A stretch of 64,000 nucleotides of DNA, from positions 18,704 through 82,703 of the forward strand of contig OMOD01000180.1 of the NCBI GenBank assembly GCA_900290255.1, in the 5' to 3' direction. Positions 17,017-26,133 of the stretch are shown in pieces. Positions within the stretch are counted from its first letter, which is position 1. The number at the start of each line of letters is the position of its first letter. The stretch comes from Candidatus Sulfotelmatobacter kueseliae. GTDB lineage: Bacteria; Acidobacteriota; Terriglobia; Terriglobales; Acidobacteriaceae. Position numbers and translations under genes: made by a program. The notes beneath the pieces were generated by a model. The model saw only the letters and a program-made list of their open reading frames with translations. It was not told where the DNA came from and ran no database searches.

Positions 17017-17652
17017 CTAAACTCCCGTCAAGAAAGCTCCCGGATCGTTAAAGTGAGTGGGTTGTCCCTTGGGCCATGAGTATAGCTTCGAAGTATCCAC
17101 GAGTATCTGTCCATCGGGAGCGAGTTCAATACGCGCCCGGTCCATGGGACGCGGCGCCGGCCCCTCGAAGTTGATGCCCTCGCTGTCGTAGCCGCTGCCA
17201 TGGCACGGGCACTTGAATTTGTTCTCGCTGGGCTTCCAGTCGGGCGTGCAGCCTAAGTGTGTGCAGCGCGCGTAAATCACAAACAGCCGGTCGGGGGTGC
17301 GGTCCACCCAGATACGGTATTTCTGCTGCCACTTGGTGTCCACACCGAGCGCGTACTCCGTGGGATAGCCAATCTTGAACAGCGAGTTCGGTTCGAAAAG
17401 AGTGCGGGGCAGGAAGAAGCGGAAGAACGCCAGGAACCAGGCGGTCAGAAACCCGGTCACCATGGTCCACACGAACCGGCGCCGGCGCCGGTCAATCTCG
17501 GTGGAGGGGACAGTCCCGGCTACGCCTGCCGCGGCTGCGGCCTTGGAGGTCCCCACCGCCGGTGTGCCCACATACTTGGTGGCATCCACCGCACCCGTGG
17601 GCGCGGATTTCGCCGCCTCGAGAGTGGGATTGACCTTGCCGATCTCTGCCAT
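17017..17652 (-). CDS. Rieske [2Fe-2S] protein of cytochrome bc complex
   Basis: 211 residues. An Ala/Thr-rich N-terminal stretch leads to one membrane helix (about 60-82, FVWTMVTGFLTAWFLAFFRFF) after a basic DRRRRR segment. The cluster-binding loops are CTHLGC (about 131-136) and CPCHGSGYDSEG (about 150), with the expected two Cys and two His. It accepts electrons from menaquinol at cytochrome b and should pass them to the octahaem cytochrome encoded downstream. First gene of the bc group, 33 nt after ferrochelatase on the same strand. The long Ala-rich N-terminus is unusual, but no better start is seen. Confidence 0.95.
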   Translation of the reverse strand: MAEIGKVNPTLEAAKSAPTGAVDATKYVGTPAVGTSKAAAAAGVAGTVPSTEIDRRRRRFVWTMVTGFLTAWFLAFFRFFLPRTLFEPNSLFKIGYPTEYALGVDTKWQQKYRIWVDRTPDRLFVIYARCTHLGCTPDWKPSENKFKCPCHGSGYDSEGINFEGPAPRPMDRARIELAPDGQILVDTSKLYSWPKGQPTHFNDPGAFLTGV

Positions 17653-17685
17653 GAAATTCTCCCCCGTGCCTGGATGACCTGGGCC

Positions 17686-18735
17686 CTAATCCAAACCGGC
17701 GGCGACGTACTCCGGCGCTGCCAACTGCCCCCTCGTGTTGTAAAGCGGGATGAAAGAATGAATCGCCTGTCCCAGGGCTTCGCGCACGATCTGCCCCAGG
17801 GCCTGGATGAATTTCGGAGAATCGTTTAAGCCGGCGCTCATCTCGAACTGCCGAAAACCCACCCGGTACGCCTGCTCCCGCGCGTCGTGATCGATTTCAC
17901 CGAGGGTTTCAACGTGATCGGAAACAAATGCCACCGGTACGACGCACACCTCGCGTACCTTCTCTGCCGACAACTGATGCAGAGTGTGGTGTAGGGAAGG
18001 CTGCAGCCATCGGCTGGCACCGACCTTGCTCTGGTAGCAAAGCCGGTACGGGTTGCGCCATCCGCCGCGCTGCCTGAGAAGCCGCACCGTTTCTTTGATT
18101 TGCCGTTGGTAGGGATCGCCCTTCTCGATCACGGATAAAGGAACGCTGTGCGCGCTGAAGATAATCTCCGGGCGGTCCGGCACAGCGAAACGCGCCAGAG
18201 CATCATTGACTTTCTCGATCACGGCGTCTAGATATATCGTATTACGATAGAATGCCTCGACGCAATACACCGGCAGATCGTCCGAAAAGAGGCGCCGCCA
18301 TTCGTTTAGACTCGACCCCGTCGTGGTGGAGGAGTACTGGGGATAGAGGGGTAGAAGGACAACCGTATCGCATTCCGCGGTCCGCAGCTGTTCGATCGCT
18401 TCGCGGGTGAACGGGTGCCAATAGCGCATGGCCACAAAACAGCGCGCGTCGATCGCTTGGCTGCGCAGTTCCGCTTCCAGCGCCCGCGCCTGCCGCTCCG
18501 TGTGTCGCCGGATAGGCGAGCCGCCGCCGATGCTGGCGTAGTGGTGCTGCACCTTGCGTGCCCGGGTGGTCGAGATCAGCTTGGCCAGCGCTTTGCGCCC
18601 GATACGCGCGAAAGGCAAATCAATGATGTCGGGATCGCAAAACAGGTTGTAAAGGAATGGCTCGATCGCTTCCAGCGTGTCGGGTCCACCGAGCTGAAAG
18701 AGAACTACCCCCACACGCCGTCTTTTGCGCGTCAT
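17686..18735 (-). CDS. hemH: Ferrochelatase (HemH)
   Basis: Inserts iron into the porphyrin ring at the end of haem synthesis (protoporphyrin or, in some bacteria, coproporphyrin). 349 residues. Family motifs: VGVVLFQLGGPDTLEAIEPF near the N-terminus, VLLPLYPQYSSTTTGSS, the active-site His in IIFSAHSVP, and VVPVAFVSDHVETLGEIDHD near the C-terminus. An upstream GTG at 18765 with GGGAG before it is an alternative start adding 10 residues. It directly precedes the Rieske gene, coupling haem supply with cytochrome production. Confidence 0.94.
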   Translation of the reverse strand: MTRKRRRVGVVLFQLGGPDTLEAIEPFLYNLFCDPDIIDLPFARIGRKALAKLISTTRARKVQHHYASIGGGSPIRRHTERQARALEAELRSQAIDARCFVAMRYWHPFTREAIEQLRTAECDTVVLLPLYPQYSSTTTGSSLNEWRRLFSDDLPVYCVEAFYRNTIYLDAVIEKVNDALARFAVPDRPEIIFSAHSVPLSVIEKGDPYQRQIKETVRLLRQRGGWRNPYRLCYQSKVGASRWLQPSLHHTLHQLSAEKVREVCVVPVAFVSDHVETLGEIDHDAREQAYRVGFRQFEMSAGLNDSPKFIQALGQIVREALGQAIHSFIPLYNTRGQLAAPEYVAAGLD

Positions 18736-18836
18736 CTTGCCCAGAATCCCCAGAACCCAAGGCACTTTACTCCCAACCCGGTGCGCGAGTCAAATGCGGG
18801 GGTGTGAAGAAGTCGTGCGGGTGGAAGCGGGGCAAG

Positions 18837-19856
18837 CTAAGCTTGCACTTCCTCCCGGGCCATTTCCTCGATCACGGCGTCGGCAAACTGCGAGGTACCC
18901 GCCTGCCCGCCAATGTCGCGCGTGAGCTTTTCCTTATGACGATACACGCGCTCCAACGCATTGCGAATCTGCGTCGAAGCCGCGTGCTCGCCGAGATGGC
19001 GCACCATGAGCAGCGCCGACCGCACCAGCGCCGTGGGATTGGCCAGGTTCTTGCCGGCGATGTCCGGGGCCGAGCCGTGCACCGCTTCGAACATGGCGCA
19101 ATCGTCACCGATATTCGCGCTGGGCACAAATCCCAGGCCGCCCACAAACGCCGCGCACAAGTCCGAAAGAATGTCGCCGTACAAGTTCTCCATCACCAGC
19201 ATGTCGTACTGATACGGGTTCAGCACGAGCTGCATGCAGGTGTTGTCCACAATGTGCTCGCCATAGGTAATCTCGGGGTACTCTTTCGCCACGTCGCGGC
19301 AGCAGCGCAGAAACAGGCCGTCCGACAACTTCATGATGTTGGCTTTGTGGATGGCGTGAATCCTCTTGCGCTGATTCTTGCGCGCATACTCGAAGGCGAA
19401 CCGCGCAATGCGCGTCGAGGCCTTTTCGGTGATGATCTTCAGACTTTCAACCACGCCCGGTATGACTTCGTGTTCCAGGCCCGAGTAGAGTCCTTCCGTA
19501 TTCTCCCGGACAATGATCAGGTCCACATCCGGATAGCGCGTGGGGATGTGCGGCAGATTGCGAATCGGCCGGAAGTTGGCGTACAAGTCGAACCTCTTGC
19601 GCAGGGCCACGTTGATGCTGCCAAAGCCTCCGCCCACTGGCGTCGTGACCGGTCCTTTCAGCACCACCCGCGTGCGCTCGATCGATTCGATCACTTCTTT
19701 CGGGATGTACTCGCCGTACTTCTGGTAGGCGTCAGCGCCGACGGCAAACGTCTCCCATTCAAACTTCACCCCGGTCGCCTCCAGGATGCGGACCGTCGCC
19801 TGCGTGACTTCAGGTCCGATGCCGTCGCCGGGAATGAGGGTGACTTTGTGACTCAT
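18837..19856 (-). CDS. Isocitrate dehydrogenase, NAD-type (isopropylmalate dehydrogenase superfamily)
   Basis: 339 residues; oxidatively decarboxylates isocitrate to 2-oxoglutarate in the TCA cycle. Visible features: VTLIPGDGIGPEV at the N-terminus, the substrate loop VTTPVGGGFGSINVALRK, IIVRENTEGLYSGLEH, the catalytic Lys in IHKANIMKLSDGLF, and metal-binding YGDILSDLCAAFVGG with FEAVHGSAPDIAGK. The sequence style is that of the NAD-dependent form related to mitochondrial IDH3 rather than the larger NADP enzyme; LeuB or homoisocitrate dehydrogenase is less likely given the VGGGF.SINVALRK segment. No good ribosome-binding site precedes the ATG. Confidence 0.88.
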   Translation of the reverse strand: MSHKVTLIPGDGIGPEVTQATVRILEATGVKFEWETFAVGADAYQKYGEYIPKEVIESIERTRVVLKGPVTTPVGGGFGSINVALRKRFDLYANFRPIRNLPHIPTRYPDVDLIIVRENTEGLYSGLEHEVIPGVVESLKIITEKASTRIARFAFEYARKNQRKRIHAIHKANIMKLSDGLFLRCCRDVAKEYPEITYGEHIVDNTCMQLVLNPYQYDMLVMENLYGDILSDLCAAFVGGLGFVPSANIGDDCAMFEAVHGSAPDIAGKNLANPTALVRSALLMVRHLGEHAASTQIRNALERVYRHKEKLTRDIGGQAGTSQFADAVIEEMAREEVQA

Positions 19857-19863
19857 AGAAAGG

Positions 19864-19941
19864 CAGTGGCCAGTGTTCAGTGATCAGTGGTCAGAAAACC
19901 TCCTGTGAAACTGACCACTGATCACTAACCACTAGCCACTT
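19864..19941. repeat. Long inverted repeat (16-bp perfect arms), CAGTGATCAGTGGTCAG family
   Basis: AGTGATCAGTGGTCAG at 19879-19894 is the exact reverse complement of 19911-19926, with a 16-nt loop; outer bases continue pairing. Located between nrdR and the isocitrate dehydrogenase gene. The final nrdR codons and its TAG stop lie in the right-hand outer arm. May form a strong hairpin or act as terminator. Confidence 0.88.
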
Positions 19942-20393
19942 TTTGCCTTTACCAAGTCCTTCAACTCATTCATGAACTCTTTCACGTCCTTGAAATCCAG
20001 ATACACGGACGCGAAGCGCACATATGCGACTTTGTCGTGACGCCGCAGTCGGTTCATGATCAGCTCGCCCAGTTCGCTCGTCTTTCGCTCGCGCTCGGCC
20101 GATTCGATGACGAACGACTCGGCTTCGTTCACGATCTGCTCCAGCTTGCTCATGGGCACGGGCCGCTTTTCGCACGCCCGCAGCAATCCGTTGAGCACCT
20201 TCTGCCGGTCGAATTTCTCCCGCCGGCCGTCTTTTTTCACCACCATGTAGGGGATCTCATCAATGCGCTCGTAGGTGGTGAAGCGCTTGCCGCATTTCAG
20301 GCACTCGCGGCGCCGCCGGATCGATTCCGCTTCCTTGCTCTCGCGCGAATCTACAACCTTGTCATTGGCAAATCCGCAAAAAGGACATTTCAT
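19932..20393 (-). CDS. nrdR: Transcriptional repressor NrdR
   Basis: 153 residues; regulates ribonucleotide reductase genes in response to nucleotides. The zinc ribbon is CPFCGFAND (about 3-11) with CLKCGKRFTTYERI (about 31-44), followed by the ATP-cone domain (about 49-139) beginning VVKKDGRREKFDRQKVLNG. Length is normal for the family. No ribonucleotide reductase gene or NrdR box is visible nearby. The last codons (KSG and stop) come from the edge of a palindromic repeat, so the C-terminus may have been changed by that insertion. Confidence 0.97.
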   Translation of the reverse strand: MKCPFCGFANDKVVDSRESKEAESIRRRRECLKCGKRFTTYERIDEIPYMVVKKDGRREKFDRQKVLNGLLRACEKRPVPMSKLEQIVNEAESFVIESAERERKTSELGELIMNRLRRHDKVAYVRFASVYLDFKDVKEFMNELKDLVKAKSG

Positions 20394-20439
20394 GGCGCTA
20401 TTTGCTGCGTTCAGAGATCTTCAGCTTGAGACTAACCTT

Positions 20440-20500
20440 GTCATTCCGACGCGCGACGACGAGCGCAGCAACGGCGGAGCAAGGAGGAATCTGCTGCCCT
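20440..20500. repeat. Dispersed repeat, GTCATTCCGA family (degenerate)
   Basis: Contains CTTGTCATTCCGACGCGCGA and AGGAGGAATCTGCTGCCCTG, a degenerate copy of the family at 3628. Lies between nrdR and metH. Confidence 0.65.
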
Positions 20501-20558
20501 GATCGGTCAGTTGGAATTGTAACAGTTGAAGCGGGACCTTCAGGCAACGGCTCTCGCC

Positions 20559-23500
20559 CTACACCACGAAATACTTCGCCCCCGGATGGTGCACAACGAT
20601 CGCCGAAGTGGACTGCTCCGGCTCCAGCAGAAACGCAGAAGTCAGCCGCACGCCGATATTCTCCTCTGGTCTCAGCAGCGCGAACAGCTTGGTCTGATCC
20701 TCCAGGTTGGGGCACGAAGGATAGCCAAACGAGTACCTCGATCCACGATACTTCTGGTGAAACAGATCGCGAATCTCCGGCGCATCCTCGCCCGCGATCC
20801 CCAATTCCTCGCGCATTTTCTTATGATGCAATTCCGCCAGCGCTTCCGCAGTCTCCACGCTCAGCCCGTGCAGGTAGAGATATTTCGTGTACTCCCCGCC
20901 TTCAAACAACCGCTGCGTCTCGATCGTCGCCTTCGGTCCAATGGTGACCAGCGACAACCCGATCACATCCATCTTCCCCGAGGCCTTGGGCGCGAAGAAA
21001 TCCGAGATGCAGAGCCGCCGGCCTTCCTTTTGGCGGGGAAAGGTGAAACGCAGCAACTCACGTGTGGGGACAGCCGCCCCCGGCTGTCCGGCCGAGCGCA
21101 AGCTCGGCTCGCGGGCAGGAGTGCCCGGGCCACATGGGCCTGGTTCATACACAACCACATCATTCCCGTCACTCTGGGCAGGGAAGTACGCGTACACTGC
21201 TTTGGGCTCAAACAATCCCGAACCTGCAACCTCGTCCTCGAGCCCCCGCAGGATCGGCCGGAACTTCTCCTCCACCAGCCGCACATAGTCTGCCTGCGAA
21301 GCCGTCTTCAACTGCCACTGATTCTTGAACAGCGCCGTCTCGTTGATGTAACGAAAGACTTCGCGCAGATCATAGTCCGTACGCACACGGACGCCCCAGA
21401 ACGCAGGCGCCGGAATGTTGGGAGCGTCGCCCACCACCGGGCTTCGTTCCGCGAACACCGGCCCGGTTTCTTCATCCACGGCCGCAGCCTTGGCGTAGTC
21501 CTTTACTGTTCGTCCTTCGCGCAGCCGAGCCTCGCGGGCGCTGTTCTCCGTCGCCAAATCCTCCATGATGTGCAGTCCGGCAAAAGCATCATCGGCGTAG
21601 AAGACGGCATTGGCGTACTCCCGCCGCAAATCGTCCTCGACATACTTGCGCGTCAGCGCTGCTCCGCCGCAGATCACGGGGAACTCCAGCTTCTGACGCT
21701 CCAGATCCTGGATCACATACTTCATCTCCAGCGTGGACTTCACCAGCAGCCCGCTCAGACCAATCGCATCCGCCTCATGCTCCTGCGCCGCGCGGATGAT
21801 CGCATCCCCCGGCTGCTTGATCCCTAAATTGATGACCTTGAATCCATTGTTCGAGAGAATGATGTCAACCAGATTCTTCCCGATATCGTGCACGTCGCCT
21901 TTCACCGTGGCGAGAACAATCGTACCCTTCTGCGATGCGGCCTTCTTCTCCATCTTCGGCTCAAGATAGGCCACCGCCTGCTTCATCACGCCCGCCGAAT
22001 CGAGCACGGAGGGCAGCTGCATCTTGCGCGCGCCGAACAGATCGCCGACCGTCTTCATGCCATCGAGCAGAACGGTATTAATCAACTCGAGCGGGGAGTA
22101 ACTTGCGAGAGCTTCTTCCAGCAATGCTTCGAGCGATTTCTTATTCGCGCCTGCGCCCACGGATTTTTCGCCGTTGATGATGGCAAATTTCAACTTGTCC
22201 TCGACCGAAAGCGTATCCACGTGCGCGGTGGTCGAGGCCGCCGGCTTACCCTTCAGGCCGGCGAAATGTGCCATATAGTTCTGCAGCGGGTCGCCCGCCG
22301 ACGCATCGCGGTAGATCAGTTTGCGCGCAAATTCCACTTCTTGCTGCGGAATCTTGTACAGCGGATAAATCTTCGTGTAGTTCACGATGGCCATGTCAAG
22401 CCCGTGGTCTACCGCCTCGTGCATGAACACTGAATTCAACACGCGCCGCGGATACGCATCCAGGCCGAACGAAATATTGCTCACGCCCAGGATCGTCTTC
22501 ACCGTTGGCAATTCTTTCTTGATCCGCTCGACTGCCTTGAGCGTCTCCATCCCGGCCGTCCGGTACTCTTCTTGTCCGGTCGAAATCGGCAGAGTCAGTG
22601 CATCAAAAATCAGGTCGGTGCCGTCGAGACCATACTTTCTGGTCGCTAAATCAAAGATTCGGTGCGCGATGGCAACCTTCTTATCCACGGTCAGCGCCAT
22701 GCCTTCTTCGTCAATGGTCAGCGCGATTACAGCCGCGCCATAGCGCTTGGCCATGGGCAGAACTTTCGAGGTTCGCTTCTCGCCATCTTCCAGATTGATC
22801 GAGTTGATGATGGCTCGCCCGGGGATGCGCTTGAGGGCTTCTTCCACCACGTCGGCTTCGGTCGAATCCACCAGAATCGGAGCCGGCACGCGCGTGGCAA
22901 TCTTTTCGAGGATGGAAGTCATATATCCCTTCTCATCCTCGCCCACAATGGCGCAGCACAAATCCAGCATGTGCGAACCGTTGTTCACCAGCCTTTTCGC
23001 CAGCGCCAGAATCTCGTCGTTCTTCTTCGCCCGTACCAGGTTCCGGAAATGCTCCACGCGCGTGGTCGTGTTCATTTCCTCGGCGACGATCAGCGGTTTA
23101 GGCTCCAGATCAAGCGGGACCGAACTGTACGCGCTGGACGCGGCCCCTACGCGCTTCACGTCGCGCTTCGCCGGCTCGACGCCCGACACAGCCTCGACCA
23201 CCGCCTTCAGATGCTCGGGCGATGTGCCGCAGCATCCACCGACGACGCGCACGCCGTAGTCGGCGACAAAGTGCTTGTGATAGCTCGCCAGTTCCTCTGG
23301 CTTGAGCTTGTAGACGGCGCGCCCGCCCTCGTTCTGCGGCAGCCCGGCATTGGGCAGAACCGAAACGTGCTTGGTCGAGTTCGCTCCCAGGAAGCGCACC
23401 GCATCGTTCATCTCGACGGGGCCGGTAGCACAGTTCAGTCCGATGATGTCCACGTCGTAGGGTTCGAGCGCGGTCAGAGCGGCGCCGATTTCGGTGCCCA

Positions 23501-24095
23501 AAAGCATCGTCCCCGTAGCTTCAAGTGTTACTTGAACTGTCACCGGAAGCCGCTTGCCCGCATTGCGCATCGCGTCGAACACGCCAGCCAGCGCCGCCTT
23601 GGCTTGCAGCAGGTCTTGCGAAGTCTCGATCAGGAGCACATCCACGCCGCCCTCGATCAACGCCGCCGCCTGCTCTTCGTACCCGGCCGCCATGGCATCG
23701 AACGTAATGTGCCCCAGAGACGGTAGCTTGGTCGTCGGCCCGATCGATCCCGCGACGAATCGCAGCTTGTCCTTGCTGGAGTACTGCTGCGCCACTTCCC
23801 GGGCCAGGCGTGCGGCCACCAGATTCAGCTCCGCGACTTTGTCCTGCAGGTCATATTCGGCCAGCACGACGCGTGTCGCCCCAAACGTGTTGGTCTCAAC
23901 CACATCGCAACCGACCTGGAAGAAGGAAGCGTGAATGTCTTTGATGATGTCTGGCCGGCTCAACACCAGCAGTTCGTTGCAGCCTTCTTTGCCCCAGAAA
24001 TCGTCCACACTGGGATTGCGGACCTGAATGTTGGTCCCCATGGCGCCGTCATAAATCACGACGCGCTCGTTCACGGTTTGTAGGAAATCAGTCAT
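20559..24095 (-). CDS. metH: Cobalamin-dependent methionine synthase
   Basis: Transfers a methyl group from methyltetrahydrofolate to homocysteine through cobalamin. 1178 residues with all four modules: homocysteine-binding domain (1 to about 300; zinc Cys in GLNCATGP and [10 protein letters not shown]), pterin-binding domain (about 330-600), cobalamin domain (about 620-860; DVHDIGKN supplies the cobalt-ligand His near 733) and AdoMet-binding reactivation domain (about 870-1178; [19 protein letters not shown]). About 30 residues near 983-1012 (within [14 protein letters not shown] to GAAVPTREL) are encoded by a dispersed palindromic repeat inserted in frame between the conserved FPAQSDGND and LLRFTFPRQ segments. 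No cobalamin or SAM riboswitch was recognised upstream. The start ATG lacks a clear ribosome-binding site. Confidence 0.97.
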   Translation of the reverse strand: MTDFLQTVNERVVIYDGAMGTNIQVRNPSVDDFWGKEGCNELLVLSRPDIIKDIHASFFQVGCDVVETNTFGATRVVLAEYDLQDKVAELNLVAARLAREVAQQYSSKDKLRFVAGSIGPTTKLPSLGHITFDAMAAGYEEQAAALIEGGVDVLLIETSQDLLQAKAALAGVFDAMRNAGKRLPVTVQVTLEATGTMLLGTEIGAALTALEPYDVDIIGLNCATGPVEMNDAVRFLGANSTKHVSVLPNAGLPQNEGGRAVYKLKPEELASYHKHFVADYGVRVVGGCCGTSPEHLKAVVEAVSGVEPAKRDVKRVGAASSAYSSVPLDLEPKPLIVAEEMNTTTRVEHFRNLVRAKKNDEILALAKRLVNNGSHMLDLCCAIVGEDEKGYMTSILEKIATRVPAPILVDSTEADVVEEALKRIPGRAIINSINLEDGEKRTSKVLPMAKRYGAAVIALTIDEEGMALTVDKKVAIAHRIFDLATRKYGLDGTDLIFDALTLPISTGQEEYRTAGMETLKAVERIKKELPTVKTILGVSNISFGLDAYPRRVLNSVFMHEAVDHGLDMAIVNYTKIYPLYKIPQQEVEFARKLIYRDASAGDPLQNYMAHFAGLKGKPAASTTAHVDTLSVEDKLKFAIINGEKSVGAGANKKSLEALLEEALASYSPLELINTVLLDGMKTVGDLFGARKMQLPSVLDSAGVMKQAVAYLEPKMEKKAASQKGTIVLATVKGDVHDIGKNLVDIILSNNGFKVINLGIKQPGDAIIRAAQEHEADAIGLSGLLVKSTLEMKYVIQDLERQKLEFPVICGGAALTRKYVEDDLRREYANAVFYADDAFAGLHIMEDLATENSAREARLREGRTVKDYAKAAAVDEETGPVFAERSPVVGDAPNIPAPAFWGVRVRTDYDLREVFRYINETALFKNQWQLKTASQADYVRLVEEKFRPILRGLEDEVAGSGLFEPKAVYAYFPAQSDGNDVVVYEPGPCGPGTPAREPSLRSAGQPGAAVPTRELLRFTFPRQKEGRRLCISDFFAPKASGKMDVIGLSLVTIGPKATIETQRLFEGGEYTKYLYLHGLSVETAEALAELHHKKMREELGIAGEDAPEIRDLFHQKYRGSRYSFGYPSCPNLEDQTKLFALLRPEENIGVRLTSAFLLEPEQSTSAIVVHHPGAKYFVV
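21060..21148. repeat. Palindromic repeat inserted in frame inside metH
   Basis: Core GTGTGGGGACAGCCGCC with CCCCCGGCTGTCC, followed by the small hairpin GAGCGCAAGCTC, matches the intergenic element at 15838-15950. It contributes roughly 30 codons without disrupting the frame of metH, in the reactivation domain just before LLRFTFPRQ. Confidence 0.85.
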
Positions 24096-24104
24096 TGAAA
24101 GATC

Positions 24105-24146
24105 GTCATTCGTCGTTGGTCATTCGTCGTTGGTCGTTCGTCGTTG
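24105..24146. repeat. Three tandem 14-bp units upstream of metH
   Basis: GTCATTCGTCGTTG at 24105-24118 and 24119-24132, then GTCGTTCGTCGTTG at 24133-24146 (one mismatch). It sits 10 nt upstream of the metH start codon, in its leader region. No spacers, so not a CRISPR. Confidence 0.9.
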
Positions 24147-24223
24147 GCCTTAGCGCTGCCGGCGCTCCGGTGTGTGTTGGTTTGGGGAACGACCACCGGC
24201 CTACGACCGGGTCTTATGCACAA

Positions 24224-24248
24224 ACGCCGGTCGCGGTTGGACCGGCGT
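24224..24248 (-). terminator. Possible terminator hairpin after nuoI
   Basis: Perfect 9-bp stem (ACGCCGGTC pairs with GACCGGCGT) with a 7-nt loop, followed on the minus strand by TTGTGCAT rather than a clear U-run. It lies 34 nt after the nuoI stop; weak support for termination. Confidence 0.4.
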
Positions 24249-24281
24249 GTCGATTGCATTGGACCTGCTACTGTCGAAAAC

Positions 24282-24812
24282 TTAGCTCCCCGACACCATC
24301 TGCGCCGGCGCCCCCGCGTCCACGTCGGCCTGATTGAAGATTGCGTTGGCTCCCATGTGTGCTGGCCGGGGGGCCAGCATCTGCTCCTTGCGGTAGACCA
24401 GGTTGCTGGCGTTAAACGTCGCCAGCTCAAATCCGTGACCGTGCGTGATGGCATCGGTCGGGCAAGCCTCCACACAGTAGCCGCAGAAGATGCACCGGTT
24501 GTAGTCGATGTTGTAAACCTTGGCGTAACGTTCGGCGCCCGAGACGCGGTGTTCGGCCGTGTTCTCGGCCGCCTCGATATAAATGCAGTTCGACGGGCAA
24601 GCCGCCGCGCAAAGGAAGCAGGCGACGCATTTCTCCAGCCCGTTTTCGTCGCGCTGCAGCACGTGCGCGCCGCGGAATCGCGGCTCAAACACTGCCCCCT
24701 TCAGCGGGCCCTTGCCATCGGGATAGTTCTCGACGATCGTGGGCTGAAACATCTCCAGGAAGGTGATGCTCATGCCCTTGGCCACGGCCGCAATGTTCTT
24801 CAAAATCGGCAT
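24282..24812 (-). CDS. nuoI: NADH-quinone oxidoreductase subunit I
   Basis: 176 residues; carries the two [4Fe-4S] clusters of the peripheral arm of complex I. Cluster motifs: CVACFLCAAACPSNCI and CIFCGYCVEACPTDAI, with the usual N-terminal amphipathic segment (KNIAAVAKGMSITFLEMF) and a family-typical stretch PRFRGAHVLQRDENGLEKC. No other nuo gene is adjacent: metH follows and a nuclease gene precedes, so this is a detached nuoI. A TATACT box 8 nt upstream of the ATG (minus strand, 24821-24826) suggests a leaderless or very short-leader transcript. Confidence 0.95.
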   Translation of the reverse strand: MPILKNIAAVAKGMSITFLEMFQPTIVENYPDGKGPLKGAVFEPRFRGAHVLQRDENGLEKCVACFLCAAACPSNCIYIEAAENTAEHRVSGAERYAKVYNIDYNRCIFCGYCVEACPTDAITHGHGFELATFNASNLVYRKEQMLAPRPAHMGANAIFNQADVDAGAPAQMVSGS

Positions 24813-24939
24813 GCTTATTCAGTATACCGAAAGAGCCGCGGAATCGTCGCTGGTGGCGCACTCGGTGTTCTTTTCTGAAGTGCTTCGGAATCAGACCCGA
24901 TCTCGTCCGTTTGTTCCGGCGATGAAACATCGCAACCAC

Positions 24940-25069
24940 GTGGAAGAGCGGCCCTTTAGGGCCGCGTTAGAGGTTCTTCAACGGAAGGCCTTCAGGCCCT
25001 GAGGCCACAGGGGCTAAAGCCCAGATCCTCGGCCGTTCTCCACGCGGCGCTGAAGCGCCGCTCTTCCAC
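24940..25069. repeat. 130-bp palindromic element with 13-bp perfect terminal inverted repeats
   Basis: GTGGAAGAGCGGC at 24940-24952 is the reverse complement of GCCGCTCTTCCAC at 25057-25069. Inside are further hairpins (GCGGCCCTTTAGGGCCGC, GGCCTTCAGGCC, GGCGCTGAAGCGCC) and the motif GGGGCTAAAGCCC. It makes up much of the 24813-25126 gap; no gene was seen in that gap. Motifs are shared with 38806-38864 (inside hemC) and 44640-44705. Confidence 0.9.
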
Positions 25070-25126
25070 CGCTGCTCAGGCTTTGTCGCACCATGCCGGG
25101 AGCGCAAACCAATTCTAGTCGGACGA

Positions 25127-26089
25127 CTACTTTGGGGCGGGAACTAACGGCGCATGCTCCGGCACCGGCGTAGCACTCTCCAGCCACGCCGTGTACCACA
25201 GATTCAACAGCATCTGCGATCCGGCGGCCAGACGGTGGGTAGTGAATTCGAAAGCGGCCGGTGTGCCCTTGCCAGTGAAGCCTCCGGCTTTCTCCAGCCG
25301 GTACACATCTTCGACCATGCTATTCGACTGCCGCAGATACGCGACGTAACGCGCGAACGGATCATCAAGGCGCTCGGGCGCTTTCACGTATCCGGCAAAA
25401 TCTCTGGCTGTGATTTTGGCGGCGACGTAGGTGGTCTCAAACTGCGCGTGGATGCCGTGCTCGGTCGTGTATCCGTTGGGATTCGGCCCGACCCAGCCGT
25501 TGTAATGAATGGTCGTATGCAGGGGCTGCGAGCCATCGGCAACGTAGTGCCCCAACCATCCGGCATAAAAGATAATCGCGTGCTCGACCGCTTCTGTTGG
25601 CTGGTGCGCCGCCCTCCGTTGCCGGTATTCGCGGAACGCGGCCTTTAGCCGGCCGTAGACTTCCATCGTGATGTAAGGCTGTAGCCCGACGCGCTCGGGA
25701 AGGTAATCGTCGGGGTGGTCTGTGGTCGCAGCTCTCTTCTCGTAGAGCTTGCGCAGGAACTCGTAGCGGCCCGGAGGAAGAGGATCGAGCCAGGAGACGC
25801 GTTCGAGATCAATGAAATGATCAGGCTCTTGCGCGTTCTTGAGAGCGAACTCCGACGGACTGCGCCAGCGGTCCGGCTCCGGGCCAAGATAGGCGATCTC
25901 AGCCACGGCGAGACGCAGAAATCGCGGCATGGTGGCCGGAATCTTCTCCGCGGCCACGCGATTGATGTAAGTGTGTCCTTCGTTGCCCCACGCCGCCGCC
26001 GCCGGACTCTGGATGAGAACGAGGGCGACCAGCGCCAGGCTGATCAGCCCTCGTCCAAATCGTCCTCGTCTAAACCACCCGGCTTTCAA
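25127..26089 (-). CDS. Secreted S1/P1-type zinc nuclease (phospholipase C/P1 nuclease fold)
   Basis: 320 residues. A signal peptide ends at AAA, exposing the N-terminal Trp of WGNEGH that acts as a zinc ligand in this family. Other zinc ligands are visible: His in NEGH, EPDHFIDLE, the segment GWLGHYVADGSQPLHTT (His, Asp, His) and TTEHGIHAQFE. Such enzymes cleave single-stranded nucleic acids or remove 3'-phosphates and release phosphate and nucleosides outside the cell. The start is a TTG at 26089; no ATG fits. It is followed by a long palindromic element and preceded by the TonB receptor on the same strand; co-function in nutrient uptake is possible but unproven. Confidence 0.9.
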   Translation of the reverse strand: MKAGWFRRGRFGRGLISLALVALVLIQSPAAAAWGNEGHTYINRVAAEKIPATMPRFLRLAVAEIAYLGPEPDRWRSPSEFALKNAQEPDHFIDLERVSWLDPLPPGRYEFLRKLYEKRAATTDHPDDYLPERVGLQPYITMEVYGRLKAAFREYRQRRAAHQPTEAVEHAIIFYAGWLGHYVADGSQPLHTTIHYNGWVGPNPNGYTTEHGIHAQFETTYVAAKITARDFAGYVKAPERLDDPFARYVAYLRQSNSMVEDVYRLEKAGGFTGKGTPAAFEFTTHRLAAGSQMLLNLWYTAWLESATPVPEHAPLVPAPK

Positions 26090-26133
26090 TTCACTCAGCA
26101 GGACTCGGCTGCTCCTTTGCCCTCACTCGGTCG

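Noticed and set aside
24105..24146. Tandem repeats as a CRISPR array
   Set aside because: Units are 14 bp with no spacers and no cas genes nearby.
24096..24281. Possible cobalamin, SAM or SAH riboswitch upstream of metH
   Set aside because: No B12 box or conserved SAM/SAH aptamer core is present; only a simple hairpin and tandem repeats.
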